Assembly: GCA_945939115.1 (NCBI GenBank)
Contig: CAMEVC010000017.1
Location: forward strand, 1 to 51,703
DNA from: an uncultured Eubacterium sp.
GTDB lineage: Bacteria; Bacillota; Clostridia; Lachnospirales; Lachnospiraceae
Direction of reading: 5' to 3'
DNA length: 51,703 nt
Numbering within the stretch: the first letter of the stretch is position 1; every line of letters begins with the position of its first letter. Under the pieces are notes generated by a model that was not told where the DNA came from, searched no databases, and saw only the letters and a list, made by a program, of their open reading frames with translations. The translations under genes were made by a program, and so were the position numbers. Shown here piece after piece: positions 16,543 to 25,890 of this stretch.

Positions 16543-17955
16543 ATGTTTAACAAGAAGTATATCAGAGGGATAGCGGCTGCAATAGGGACAGTAGTGATTG
16601 CAGCATCATGTTTGTTTATTAATACGGCAAAGGCAGATACACAGCCTGCGGATGCCGGCACAGCATCAACAGAAATCCGCACAGTGCAGGAGCTTGTGGA
16701 AGCGGCAAAGAATCCGGAGGGAAACTACAAGCTGATGGCAGACCTGGATATGTCCGGAGTAGAATGGACACCTTGGGATTTTTCCGGCACATTTGAAGGC
16801 AATGGACACAGCATATTAAACCTGTCTGTAAAGACTGTAAGTAAGCAGACAATGAAGACTTACGATGGCAACAGAAAGGAATATGACACCTATGGCGCCG
16901 GATTTTTCGGTGTTTTGAAGAATGCCAGGGTGAGTAATCTTAATATGTATGGAGAGAGGGTTGAGATAACATCAACAGACCATTGCTTTGCCGCACCAAT
17001 TGCGGGACTTGCCGACAACAGTGACATTTCAGGCTGTACTATTAAAGATGCGTACATAAGCCTGACAGATTCTGCTAAAATGTGGGGGACAGGCGGAATT
17101 GTCGGATTTGGAAGCGGGAATCTTGACAATGTAACAACACAAGTAACACTGGTATGCATTGACACGGATAAGCAGGTAAAGGATGAGCAGTTTATGGGCG
17201 GAGCCTATGCAGCCGGATTTCTTAATATACGGGGATGTTCTATTACAATAGACGGATATGATTCTGACCACGGATATGTTCATAATGGCGGACTTGTGGG
17301 TATGTATATGGTATATCCTCTGGAATTGTCTAAGACATACGCAGGTGAAGTTCTTAACAACAAAGTTAAGGGAATGATTACATTTTACGAGGACAATACA
17401 GACCGACGTGCATACTGCCAGGCAAATATGGGCGAGGTCATGAACTGGACATATGCCTATTCAGGCTTTACCTCTGACTTCAAAAGAAACGAGACCTATG
17501 ATTATACAGCAACTTTAAAACCGGAGATGTGTGCAAATCCTGTCTATACTGATACAGTGACAGAGGCGTCTCAAGATGCATTTGGTTTCACGACACATAC
17601 ATGCAGCAGTTGCGGTTACACATATTCAGACAGTTACAGGATTCATGAGCATAAGGTTAACGGGTACACGGTTGTTAAAGAGCCGACGGGAACAGGAATA
17701 AGCGATGGAATAGAGTCAGGAACCTGCAGCCTCTGCAGCCAGACAGTTTACAGGAATTTTGCCGCAAATGCTGTAGAAGAAGAACAGACTGGTGAAAGCA
17801 CAGCAGACAGTGTTAAGACAGAGAAGAAGGCTGGCTTTAATACAGCAGTTGGAATATTTATTGCGGTAGTAGCAGCTATAGTTGTCATAATCTTTATAAT
17901 GATAGCTGTAATGGTTCAGAATAATAAGAGAAGAAGACACAGAAGACGCAGATAA
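16543..17955 (+). CDS. Surface protein, beta-helix-like, C-terminal membrane anchor
   Basis: This 470-residue exported protein has a signal peptide at residues 1-31 ending around KAD. A solenoid-like ectodomain follows, with the motif LMADLDMSGVEWTPWDFSGTF and EGNGHSILNLSV, typical of clostridial GLUG/adhesin-type repeats. There is then a module with two CxxC pairs (CSSCGY near 353, CSLCSQ near 393). It ends in a membrane helix (about 433-458) and a basic tail NNKRRRHRRRR, which anchors it without a sortase motif. The CxxC pairs could bind metal or form disulfides. It lies 46 bases after the phosphatase gene. Confidence 0.75.
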   Translation: MFNKKYIRGIAAAIGTVVIAASCLFINTAKADTQPADAGTASTEIRTVQELVEAAKNPEGNYKLMADLDMSGVEWTPWDFSGTFEGNGHSILNLSVKTVSKQTMKTYDGNRKEYDTYGAGFFGVLKNARVSNLNMYGERVEITSTDHCFAAPIAGLADNSDISGCTIKDAYISLTDSAKMWGTGGIVGFGSGNLDNVTTQVTLVCIDTDKQVKDEQFMGGAYAAGFLNIRGCSITIDGYDSDHGYVHNGGLVGMYMVYPLELSKTYAGEVLNNKVKGMITFYEDNTDRRAYCQANMGEVMNWTYAYSGFTSDFKRNETYDYTATLKPEMCANPVYTDTVTEASQDAFGFTTHTCSSCGYTYSDSYRIHEHKVNGYTVVKEPTGTGISDGIESGTCSLCSQTVYRNFAANAVEEEQTGESTADSVKTEKKAGFNTAVGIFIAVVAAIVVIIFIMIAVMVQNNKRRRHRRRR

Positions 17956-17978
17956 CAGTGTAGAAAGCAGGGGTATTT

Positions 17979-19316
17979 ATGACAGAGGATAACACATTTA
18001 TTGATATTTCAAAGGAGCTTATGACCTTTATTGAGAAGAGTCCTACGGCATTTCATGTTGTGGCTAATTTTGCAGAGGAGCTGACTGATGCCGGATTTGT
18101 GCGGTTGAATGAGAAGGACAGATGGCAGCTTTATCCGGGTGGCAAGTATTATGTCACACGGAATGATTCATCGATAATTGCATTCCGTATGCCTGCACAG
18201 GAGAGTTTTACTAACTTCCAGATAGCGGCAGCCCACAGTGATTCTCCGTCATTTAAGGTGAAAGAAAATCCGGAGATTTCCGGTGATAATAATTATGTTT
18301 CCCTGAATGTGGAGAAGTACGGTGGAATGCTTATGCAGCCATGGTTTGACAGACCTTTGTCAGTGGCAGGACGTGTCATCATTAAGGAGGGAAGTGCATA
18401 TAAGCCTGTATTAGTAAATGTGGACAGAGACCTCTGCATGATTCCAAATCTTGCAATTCATATGAACAGAGACGCCAATTCCGGTGTTAATCTGAATGCA
18501 CAGAAGGATACGATACCACTTCTTGGGGAAGCTTCTTCAAAGGGGCTTTTTGCTGACATAATAGCAGATGCAGCGCAGACAAATGCAGATTCTGTTGTGG
18601 GCAGGGATTTGTTTCTGTACAACAGACAGCCTGGTACCATATGGGGAGCGGACAATGAATTTATATCAGCTCCGAGACTTGACGATATAATGTGCGCTTA
18701 TAGCTGCATGAATGCCCTTATTGACAGCGATGAGGGCAATCAGGAGAGTGTGGCTGTATGCGCAGTATTTGACAATGAAGAAGTGGGAAGCACAACAAAG
18801 CAGGGAGCAGATTCTACATTTCTGGAGAATGTGATTACAAGAATAGGCATATGTGCAGGTAAGGATGAAGAGGACTTACAACGGGTGATATCGCAATCCT
18901 TTATGATTTCAGCAGACAATGCCCATGCGGTGCATCCAAACTACATGGATAAAGCAGACCCGACTAACAGGCCATATATGAACAAAGGCATTGTCATCAA
19001 ATTCAATGCCAACCAGAAATATACTACGGATGCCGTATCTGCAGCTATATTCAGGGGAATATGCAAGAGAGCCGAAGTTCCGGTACAGACCTATGTAAAC
19101 CGCTCAGACATAGCGGGAGGTTCTACCCTTGGGAATATCTCAAACAGTCATGTGTCTCTTAATACAGTAGATATCGGACTTGCACAGCTTGCCATGCATT
19201 CACCTTATGAGACGGCAGGAATTATGGACATCAGGTATATGTTAAAGGCTGTGAGGGAATTTTTTGAAACGACGATAACAACAAACAGCAACGGAACATA
19301 CACGCTGGAGAGTTAA
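17979..19316 (+). CDS. apeB: M18 family aminopeptidase
   Basis: This 445-residue cytosolic di-zinc aminopeptidase of the aspartyl aminopeptidase (M18) family removes N-terminal residues, often acidic ones, from peptides. Family marks are AAHSDSPSFKVK near residue 85 (first zinc His), YGGMLMQPWFDRPL, SAPRLDD (bridging Asp), and FDNEEVGSTT near 262 (catalytic Glu pair). The C-terminal AHAVHPNY and the His of SPYETAGIMD are also present. Full family length, no signal peptide. It lies 23 bases downstream of the surface-protein gene and 14 bases upstream of the dihydrouridine synthase gene. Confidence 0.92.
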   Translation: MTEDNTFIDISKELMTFIEKSPTAFHVVANFAEELTDAGFVRLNEKDRWQLYPGGKYYVTRNDSSIIAFRMPAQESFTNFQIAAAHSDSPSFKVKENPEISGDNNYVSLNVEKYGGMLMQPWFDRPLSVAGRVIIKEGSAYKPVLVNVDRDLCMIPNLAIHMNRDANSGVNLNAQKDTIPLLGEASSKGLFADIIADAAQTNADSVVGRDLFLYNRQPGTIWGADNEFISAPRLDDIMCAYSCMNALIDSDEGNQESVAVCAVFDNEEVGSTTKQGADSTFLENVITRIGICAGKDEEDLQRVISQSFMISADNAHAVHPNYMDKADPTNRPYMNKGIVIKFNANQKYTTDAVSAAIFRGICKRAEVPVQTYVNRSDIAGGSTLGNISNSHVSLNTVDIGLAQLAMHSPYETAGIMDIRYMLKAVREFFETTITTNSNGTYTLES

Positions 19317-19330
19317 CAGAAGGTAAATTA

Positions 19331-20350
19331 ATGAAAAGCAGAATATATATGGCGCCTATGGAGGGGCTTACAGATTACACATTCCGCCGTGCCTATGAAG
19401 CCACATTTGGCAAGGGCAGAGTGGATAAGTATTTCACACCCTTTATTTCGCCCAACCAGTCAGAGAATTTCCTCGCACGGGAGATTCGTGACATAGACAG
19501 TGAACATAATAAGGGAACAAATGTTGTAGTGCAGGTGATGACCAATGAACCTAAGGATTTCATCTGGACAGCCAAGATGCTTCATGAAAAATATGGTTAC
19601 AGCGAGATTAATCTGAATGCCGGATGTCCCTCCGGAACGGTAGTTTCCAAGGACAAGGGTTCAGGAATGCTGCGGGATGCAGAAAAACTGGACCGTTTTC
19701 TGGATGCAGTGTTTGAGGATACATTTATACAGAATAATATTAAAGTTTCGGTCAAGACGCGTATAGGTGTTGAAAACGACGAGAATTTTCCGGACATTAT
19801 GGATGTATATAACAGATATCCGCTTGAGGAACTGATTGTCCATCCACGGGTACGCACTGATTATTACAGGAATGACCTGCATCTGGACGCATTCAGATAT
19901 GCTGTGGAAAACAGCACCAACCCCTTAGTGCTTAACGGAGATATATTTACGAGAAAAAATTATATAGAGATGAGACATAAATTCCCGGAAGTGCATACAT
20001 TTATGCTGGGACGGGGACTGATAGCAGACCCAGGCCTTATAGATGTACTGGTATCTGAAGAGCCGGAAAGCTTTGTGCGTGACCTTGATTCGGATAAGAA
20101 AAGGATGAAAGAACTTCACAATCTTGTGTATGCGGACCGGGTGTCAATCATGCCGGGGGATACCCATGCAATACACCGTATGAAAGAAATGTGGTGCTAC
20201 ATGGAGTATGTTTTTGATGACTGCAAAAAAGAGATTAAGGCAATCAAGAAATCCCAGCGTATGGAAGACTATAAAGCCGCAGTAGATGTGTTCTTTAACC
20301 GCGCAAAGCTTGCCGAGCGCGAAAATATCATATTTTCTAAGAAGTTCTAA
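19331..20350 (+). CDS. dus: tRNA dihydrouridine synthase
   Basis: This 339-residue FMN-dependent reductase of uridines in tRNA D-loops is recognisable from the N-terminal MAPMEGLTDYTFRR flavin motif, NLNAGCPSGTVVSKDKGSGML with the catalytic Cys near residue 100, and VKTRIG. Further marks are LIVHPRVRTDYY and NGDIFT...LGRGLIADPGL near 225-235. The last 100 residues form the helical tRNA-binding domain. AGAAGGT upstream supports the start. Its stop overlaps the convergent SDR gene stop by four bases. Confidence 0.92.
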   Translation: MKSRIYMAPMEGLTDYTFRRAYEATFGKGRVDKYFTPFISPNQSENFLAREIRDIDSEHNKGTNVVVQVMTNEPKDFIWTAKMLHEKYGYSEINLNAGCPSGTVVSKDKGSGMLRDAEKLDRFLDAVFEDTFIQNNIKVSVKTRIGVENDENFPDIMDVYNRYPLEELIVHPRVRTDYYRNDLHLDAFRYAVENSTNPLVLNGDIFTRKNYIEMRHKFPEVHTFMLGRGLIADPGLIDVLVSEEPESFVRDLDSDKKRMKELHNLVYADRVSIMPGDTHAIHRMKEMWCYMEYVFDDCKKEIKAIKKSQRMEDYKAAVDVFFNRAKLAERENIIFSKKF

Positions 20351-21102
20351 CTTTTTTTCTTCTGCTGGTGTCCTGTTATGCAGGCAAGAAGCTCCCTTGG
20401 AAGCAGCCTGCTGGCAAAAACACCAGCTTTCATTGTCAATGTCGGTATTATCATGAATTTCCCGGTAAACATTTTACACAGAGCATAGTAGGCGCAATAC
20501 TCAGCAGAAATTCCGGGAAGTGCGAATTTTACACTTGCGACATTATTAAAGTTGGTATCTACCGGTCCCGGGCAGAGCATACTTATATGAACATTGCTTC
20601 TAATGTCTTTCAGTTCTCTGTGTATTGCAGTCGTAAGGCTTGTAACATATGCCTTGCTTGCGTAATAAGTTGACATATAAGGCCCTCCAGGCAGAAGCCC
20701 GGCACTTGAAGCAACATTCATTATATAGCCACAGTCACGCTCTATGAACCCTGGAAGAACCGCTTTTGTGAGTATATGGACGGCTTTTATGTTGACATTA
20801 ATCATGCTTAAATCATTTCTTAATCTGGTACAGGCAAATTCGCCAAGTTCTCCAAATCCGGCATTATTAATCATAATGTCAAGCTTATATTTCTTTAGTT
20901 TTTTACCAAGCTTAACACAGGATTTTTCATCAGAAAGGTCGCATGTTATGCATTTGCATTTCACATCTACATTGTCAGCTATTTTGTGAAGCATATCAGT
21001 ATTTCTTCCAACTATAATTAAATCGTAATCCAGCTTTGCAAGTAAGAAAGCCAGTTCTCTCCCGATACCGGAAGAGGCTCCGGTAATACATGCTAATTTC
21101 AT
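20347..21102 (-). CDS. Short-chain dehydrogenase/reductase (classical SDR)
   Basis: This 251-residue NAD(P)-dependent oxidoreductase has the cofactor motif TGASSGIG at residues 7-14, NNAGFG near 83, a catalytic Ser in NVASSAG and YYASKAYV (YxxxK). The C-terminal hydrophobic part resembles the SDR subgroup acting on fatty or steroid-type substrates; the substrate is not assignable. The start at 21102 follows AAAGGAGG at 8 bases; an earlier in-frame start has no better site. It is convergent with dus, overlapping by 4 bases (CTAA). Confidence 0.85.
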   Translation of the reverse strand: MKLACITGASSGIGRELAFLLAKLDYDLIIVGRNTDMLHKIADNVDVKCKCITCDLSDEKSCVKLGKKLKKYKLDIMINNAGFGELGEFACTRLRNDLSMINVNIKAVHILTKAVLPGFIERDCGYIMNVASSAGLLPGGPYMSTYYASKAYVTSLTTAIHRELKDIRSNVHISMLCPGPVDTNFNNVASVKFALPGISAEYCAYYALCKMFTGKFMIIPTLTMKAGVFASRLLPRELLACITGHQQKKKS

Positions 21103-21172
21103 GTGCAATCCTCCTTTTCTCAAGCAGTTAGGCGGTTAGGCGTAATATAATTAATTCTTGCGGAGTAACTGA

Positions 21173-21202
21173 TTGACACCGCTCCCCAATCTGCATTAGA
21201 AT
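21173..21202 (+). promoter_or_regulatory. Promoter of YcxB-like gene
   Basis: TTGACA (21173-21178), 18-base spacer, TAGAAT (21197-21202). The expected start is about 60 bases upstream of the ATG. The 12-bp palindrome TGCGCTAGCGCA (21245-21256) lies between this start and the ribosome-binding site. Confidence 0.5.
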
Positions 21203-21270
21203 TATACCATATATTCTGATGCATAGGAAAGCACCAGATATAATTGCGCTAGCGCAGGAATGAGGTACAT

Positions 21271-21813
21271 ATGATTATTAAGAATGAAACCGCATTTACA
21301 AAGGAGTGTATGGAAGGAGCAATGCGGGCAAGTAATTTCGACAATAACAGGTATAAGACATTTAAACTCATATATAATATGTTTGGGCTGATTTTCGGTA
21401 TGATGATGATACGGGCTGTTGTTCTTAAACTCACAGGAAGCAGTGAGTCAGACACCTTTATGATAGTGCTGTTTGGACTTGCGGCAGCAGTTTTCCTATA
21501 TATAGGAATGGTGGGCATGGATAAGAGTAACAGGGTTAAGTTCCATAATATATATGGGAAGATGGTGGGCGTTAAGTTCACATATGAGATTGACGCAGAG
21601 AATATTGTTATTACCGATGAGGAGAATGACAGTGATACTTTTTCATGGGAAAGTATAATCAAGTGGAATCAGGATCAGGATAATATTTACCTGTTTGTTG
21701 CTGAAGATAACTGCCTTGTAGTAAGCAGGAAAGGTTTCACGGAGGGAACTGACAAAGACTTAAGAGAGCTTGCAGAGGCTGTTATGGGAATGAGGCAAAT
21801 TGACAAACAATAG
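21271..21813 (+). CDS. YcxB-like membrane protein
   Basis: This 180-residue protein has two membrane helices (about residues 37-58 and 67-87) followed by a cytoplasmic YcxB-like domain. Visible segments are FTYEIDAENIVITDEENDSDTF, then SWESIIKWNQDQDNIYLFV and the terminal ..VVSRKGF.... This domain is PH-like in other families and has no established function. A second member is at 44780. Likely monocistronic, with the promoter listed above. Confidence 0.7.
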   Translation: MIIKNETAFTKECMEGAMRASNFDNNRYKTFKLIYNMFGLIFGMMMIRAVVLKLTGSSESDTFMIVLFGLAAAVFLYIGMVGMDKSNRVKFHNIYGKMVGVKFTYEIDAENIVITDEENDSDTFSWESIIKWNQDQDNIYLFVAEDNCLVVSRKGFTEGTDKDLRELAEAVMGMRQIDKQ

Positions 21814-21882
21814 CTAATATAGGATAATAACCCTATCTGCGTTTTTAGCTATGCGGGCAAATTATTTACGAGGAGGAAAGCT

Positions 21883-23256
21883 ATGAACAATCAGGAAATG
21901 ATGGAACTTACAACAGTGGATAAAAGCGATTTTGAGGAGCTTGTAAAGGAATGTACAGCTTCAGGAATAATCGATCAGAATCTTTATACTGAGTACGATG
22001 TTAAAAGAGGCTTAAGAGACAGCAATGGTAACGGTGTACTGACAGGATTGACAGAGATTTCAGATGTACTTGGAAACCAGAGCATTAATGGACGAAAGAT
22101 ACCGGTAGATGGAGAGCTGTACTTCCAGGGATATAATGTTGGAGATATTATTAAGAGAAGTAACCTTGACAGATTCAGATTTGAGGAGGTTACATATCTG
22201 CTTCTTTTTGGTGTACTTCCTAATCAGGACCAGTTAGACAGATTTATAAGGATTCTTACTGACCTTCAGGAGCTGTCAGGCGCATTTATCAGAGATGTTA
22301 TTATGAAAGCTACAAGTACTAATCTTATGAATTCTCTCATGAAGAGTATCTTAAGCCTTTATTCTTATGACGAGAATCCGGATGATATCTCAGTTCCTAA
22401 TGTATTAAGACAGAGTCTTCAGCTCATAGCTAAGATGCCTCTTCTTGCAGTATATGCTTATCAGTCATACAGACATTTTAAGCTTGACGGAACACTTATG
22501 ATTAAGAATCCTAAGAAGGGGTACTCAACAGCCGAGAATATTCTCTATATGTTAAGAGATGATGGAGTCTTTACAGAGCTTGAGGCCGAAGTACTTGATA
22601 TATGTCTTGTTCTGCATGCAGAGCATGGCGGTGGTAATAACTCAACATTTACAACACATGTTGTCACATCATCAGGAACAGACACATATTCTGCAATTGC
22701 ATCATCAATAGCATCACTTAAGGGACCTAAGCACGGCGGTGCCAATTTAAAGGTTCAGGAGATGTTTACTGATATCAAGGCACATTGCAGCAACTGGGAA
22801 GACAGAGATGAGATATGTTCATATCTGAATAAGATACTCGACAAGGAAGCATTTGACAAAGCGGGACTTATCTATGGAATGGGACATGCTGTATATACGA
22901 ACTCAGATCCAAGAGCTGTTATCCTCAAGAAGTTTGCCAAAAAGCTTTCTGAGGAGAAGGGAATGCAGAAGGAATTCGCTTTGTATGAGCTTGTTGAGAG
23001 TGAAGCAGGACAGCTTATAATGAATAAGAGAAAAATGTTTAAGCCTGTATGTGCCAATGTAGATTTTTACAGTGGTTTTGTATATACAATGCTTGGTATT
23101 CCGGAAGAAATGTTTACACCTATGTTTGCTACATCAAGAATTTCAGGCTGGTGTGCCCACCGTCTTGAGGAACTTGTTAACGCAGGCAAGATAATAAGAC
23201 CTGCTTACAAGTATGTTGGACATCACAAGCCATATCTTGATATGGAAGAAAGATAA
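21883..23256 (+). CDS. gltA: Citrate synthase
   Basis: This 457-residue enzyme condenses acetyl-CoA and oxaloacetate to citrate. The diagnostic segment LHAEHGGGNNSTFTTHVVTSS near residue 244 carries the catalytic His, and SLKGPKHGGANLKV near 285 and YGMGHAVYTNSDPRA near 330 complete the active site. An N-terminal extension of about 40 residues makes it longer than the short archaeal-type enzyme. In Lachnospiraceae it usually feeds glutamate synthesis rather than a full TCA cycle. The GAGGAGG start signal is clear. It is followed after 34 bases by aroA. Confidence 0.93.
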   Translation: MNNQEMMELTTVDKSDFEELVKECTASGIIDQNLYTEYDVKRGLRDSNGNGVLTGLTEISDVLGNQSINGRKIPVDGELYFQGYNVGDIIKRSNLDRFRFEEVTYLLLFGVLPNQDQLDRFIRILTDLQELSGAFIRDVIMKATSTNLMNSLMKSILSLYSYDENPDDISVPNVLRQSLQLIAKMPLLAVYAYQSYRHFKLDGTLMIKNPKKGYSTAENILYMLRDDGVFTELEAEVLDICLVLHAEHGGGNNSTFTTHVVTSSGTDTYSAIASSIASLKGPKHGGANLKVQEMFTDIKAHCSNWEDRDEICSYLNKILDKEAFDKAGLIYGMGHAVYTNSDPRAVILKKFAKKLSEEKGMQKEFALYELVESEAGQLIMNKRKMFKPVCANVDFYSGFVYTMLGIPEEMFTPMFATSRISGWCAHRLEELVNAGKIIRPAYKYVGHHKPYLDMEER

Positions 23257-23290
23257 TAGGACAGTTTCATTATAATGGAGTAGTAGAGTT

Positions 23291-24586
23291 ATGTCACAGT
23301 ACAAGGTTAAGAAGTTAGACCATCCTATTCACTGTACAGTTGAAGTGCCTGGTTCGAAAAGTATTACAAACAGAGCGCTGCTTATGGCAGCCTTATCCCA
23401 GGGTGAATGTACCCTTAGCGGAGTTTTATTTAGCGATGATTCAAGACATTTTTTAATTAGTCTTTTATCACTGGGATATATTATTGAAGTGAATGAAGTT
23501 GAGAAGTATGTAATTATTCACGGCTGTGGAAGAGATATTCCCAAGAAGAGCGGAACAATTGATGTGGGGAGTGCAGGAACAGCAGCAAGGTTTCTCACAG
23601 CAATGCTTGCGTTATCTGACGGCGAATATACCATCAACGCATCAGAGCAGATGAAGAGAAGACCGATGATGCCATTATTTAATGCATTAAAATGCATGGG
23701 AGCAGAGTTTGATTTCCTGGAAAAGGAAGGTCATCTCCCGGTTAAGGTGAAGGGAGCTGCATTTGGAGGCAGAAAACCGGTTAACTCAGTAGATATCGAT
23801 ATAAGTGAGAGTACACAGTTTCTAAGTGCACTTATGATGACGGCACCTATGCTTGAGGAGGGCATGAATATCCATATCACAAGCACTAAGACCGAAGGCT
23901 CTTATATCAGGATAACAGCTAAGATGATGGAACAGTTTGGCTGTCCGGTTAAGCACGAAGGAGCTGAGTATAGCATTCCGGCAGGTGTAGGTTATTATCC
24001 GGAGACTTATCATATTGAACCGGATGTATCTGCAGCATGCTATTTTTATGCCGCTGCGGCACTTACAGGAGGCACTGCAATTGTCAAGGGAGTTCATTCT
24101 AATTCAATGCAGGGTGACCTTAAGTTTATTGATGTGTTAAAGCAGATGGGCTGTGCGGTGACAGAAGAGCGTGAAGGAATATGCGTCAGCGGTCCTAAGG
24201 ACGGAGAGTATAATGGTGTTGATATTGACATGAATGATTTTTCAGATCAGACAATGACACTTGCAGTAATTGCACCATTTGCAAAGACTACTACATGTAT
24301 CAGAAACATTGAACACATCAGATTACAGGAATCTGACAGAATTGAGGCTATAGTTAATGAGCTTAACGGCTTATGCATAGATGTTAAAGAGGGAAGAGAC
24401 CGCATAGAGATATGCCCTGGCGAGGTTAAGGGCGGAGTGGTTAAGACCTACAACGATCACAGAATGGCAATGTCTTTTGCACTTATAGGATTGAAGGTTG
24501 ACGGTATTATAATCGACAATTATGAGTGCTGCGGCAAGACATTTGAGAATTACTTCGATGTACTCGAAGATGCGTGCAGACAATGA
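23291..24586 (+). CDS. aroA: 3-phosphoshikimate 1-carboxyvinyltransferase (EPSP synthase)
   Basis: This 431-residue shikimate-pathway enzyme joins PEP to shikimate-3-phosphate. The signature PGSKSITNRALLMAAL at residues 20-35, GSAGTAARFLTA near 97, RRPM near 122, ESTQFLSAL, and DHRMAMSFA near 391 are all present. The chain ends with CGKTFENYFD. The start is preceded by GGAG. Its stop overlaps the next gene start (ATGA at 24583-24586). The pairing with citrate synthase and a glycosyltransferase is not a known pathway unit. Confidence 0.95.
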   Translation: MSQYKVKKLDHPIHCTVEVPGSKSITNRALLMAALSQGECTLSGVLFSDDSRHFLISLLSLGYIIEVNEVEKYVIIHGCGRDIPKKSGTIDVGSAGTAARFLTAMLALSDGEYTINASEQMKRRPMMPLFNALKCMGAEFDFLEKEGHLPVKVKGAAFGGRKPVNSVDIDISESTQFLSALMMTAPMLEEGMNIHITSTKTEGSYIRITAKMMEQFGCPVKHEGAEYSIPAGVGYYPETYHIEPDVSAACYFYAAAALTGGTAIVKGVHSNSMQGDLKFIDVLKQMGCAVTEEREGICVSGPKDGEYNGVDIDMNDFSDQTMTLAVIAPFAKTTTCIRNIEHIRLQESDRIEAIVNELNGLCIDVKEGRDRIEICPGEVKGGVVKTYNDHRMAMSFALIGLKVDGIIIDNYECCGKTFENYFDVLEDACRQ

Positions 24587-25758
24587 GAATTTTATTGTAC
24601 AGATGGAAAGTATTTAATCAGGATGATGTCCGGGATGCTATTGAATATTTCGGACATCAGGTGACTGATTACACAGAGACAGTAATTGATAAGGATGATG
24701 AGACCGGTTTTAAGCTGAGGGATATGTTGGAGCTTGAACAGGTCTTTTCTTCATGCGACTGCGTTTTCTCCCTGAATTATTTTCCACATGTATCTGACCT
24801 ATGTGAGAAGTTAAGAATAAAATATATTGCGTGGACGGTAGACAGTCCTCTGATTTCTCTCTATCATCAGTCATTATTTAACGAGTGTAATTATATATTT
24901 ATATTTGACCGTTTCTACTACGAGGAGTTAAGGCGGCTTGGTGTAAAGAATATATGGTATCTGCCCCTTGCGGTAAACTGTGGGCGTGTGGATAAAATAA
25001 CATCCTCGCTCACGCCGAAAGAGCGTGACAGGTGGAACAGTGATGTCTCTTTTGTAGGCGGGATGTACCATAGGAATTCCTATGATGGGATAAAGGACGA
25101 TCTTCCGGAGTATCTTCAGGGTTATTTTGATGCAGCTATGCTTGCCCAGATGCAGATTTTTGGAGACAGTATATTTGACAAAGTGTTAACTGTGGATATT
25201 CTTCAGAAATTGTGCGAGATAATTGATTTCCGTCAGGATTCAAGAGCGTTTTCCGATATAGCCCTGGTTTTTTCATCAACATTTTTAGGCTTTAAGCTCG
25301 CTAATATTGAGCGTGTGCAGATACTAAATAAACTGGCAGAACATTTTGAAACTGATCTGTACACCGATGATCCGGATTCAGCTCTGGTTAATGTAAATCT
25401 AAAGGGTTCTGTGGATTACATGACGGATATGCCAAAGGTGTTTAACTGCTCGAAAATCAATATTAATCCTGTCATGAGAAACATAAGAACCGGGATTCCC
25501 TTAAGAGCATGGGATGTAATGGGGGCGGGCGGGTTTCTTATGACAAGTTACCAGCTTGAATATACTGATTATTTCCAGAATGGACGCGACTATGTGTATT
25601 ATGAAAGCCACGAGGATTTATTAAGGAAGACAGAGTATTATCTAAATCATGAAGAGGAGCGGGCGCAGATTGCAAAAAGAGGGCATGATATAGTAGCTGC
25701 CCACCACTCATATATACACCGTATTAAGTTTATTCTGGACAAATGTGGCATCTATTAA
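24583..25758 (+). CDS. CgeB-like glycosyltransferase
   Basis: This 391-residue GT-B-type protein has an N-terminal domain reading as a DUF3880-like fold (IKYIAWTVDSPLISLY, IFDRFYYEELRRLGVKNIWYLPLAVN). Its C-terminal domain has KININPVMRNIRTGIPLRAWDVMGAGGFLMTSY and a last stretch HEDLLRKTEYYL, matching Glyco_trans_1_2 donor-binding domains (CgeB/spore-protein maturation type). Acceptor unknown; glycosylation of a spore or surface protein is possible. The start at 24583 overlaps the aroA stop; an ATG 9 bases earlier is an alternative. Neither has a strong Shine-Dalgarno. Confidence 0.78.
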   Translation: MRILLYRWKVFNQDDVRDAIEYFGHQVTDYTETVIDKDDETGFKLRDMLELEQVFSSCDCVFSLNYFPHVSDLCEKLRIKYIAWTVDSPLISLYHQSLFNECNYIFIFDRFYYEELRRLGVKNIWYLPLAVNCGRVDKITSSLTPKERDRWNSDVSFVGGMYHRNSYDGIKDDLPEYLQGYFDAAMLAQMQIFGDSIFDKVLTVDILQKLCEIIDFRQDSRAFSDIALVFSSTFLGFKLANIERVQILNKLAEHFETDLYTDDPDSALVNVNLKGSVDYMTDMPKVFNCSKININPVMRNIRTGIPLRAWDVMGAGGFLMTSYQLEYTDYFQNGRDYVYYESHEDLLRKTEYYLNHEEERAQIAKRGHDIVAAHHSYIHRIKFILDKCGIY

Positions 25759-25840
25759 GAATAATTGGAAATTGCATGACAAAAAAATGTAATAGTGATA
25801 TTATAATTAAATTGGAATATTATTTATAGAGAAAGAAATA

Positions 25841-25865
25841 CTCCTCATGACATGGGAGGATTTTG
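25841..25865 (+). terminator. Short hairpin with T-run in leader
   Basis: CTCC-t-CATG and CATGGGAG form a short stem with one T bulge, then ATTTTG. It lies 26 bases upstream of the zinc-ribbon/Yip1-like gene. It may be a weak terminator of the aroA group or an attenuator of the next gene. Confidence 0.35.
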
Positions 25866-25890
25866 TTTCACAAGGTAAGGAGGAAAAGGA

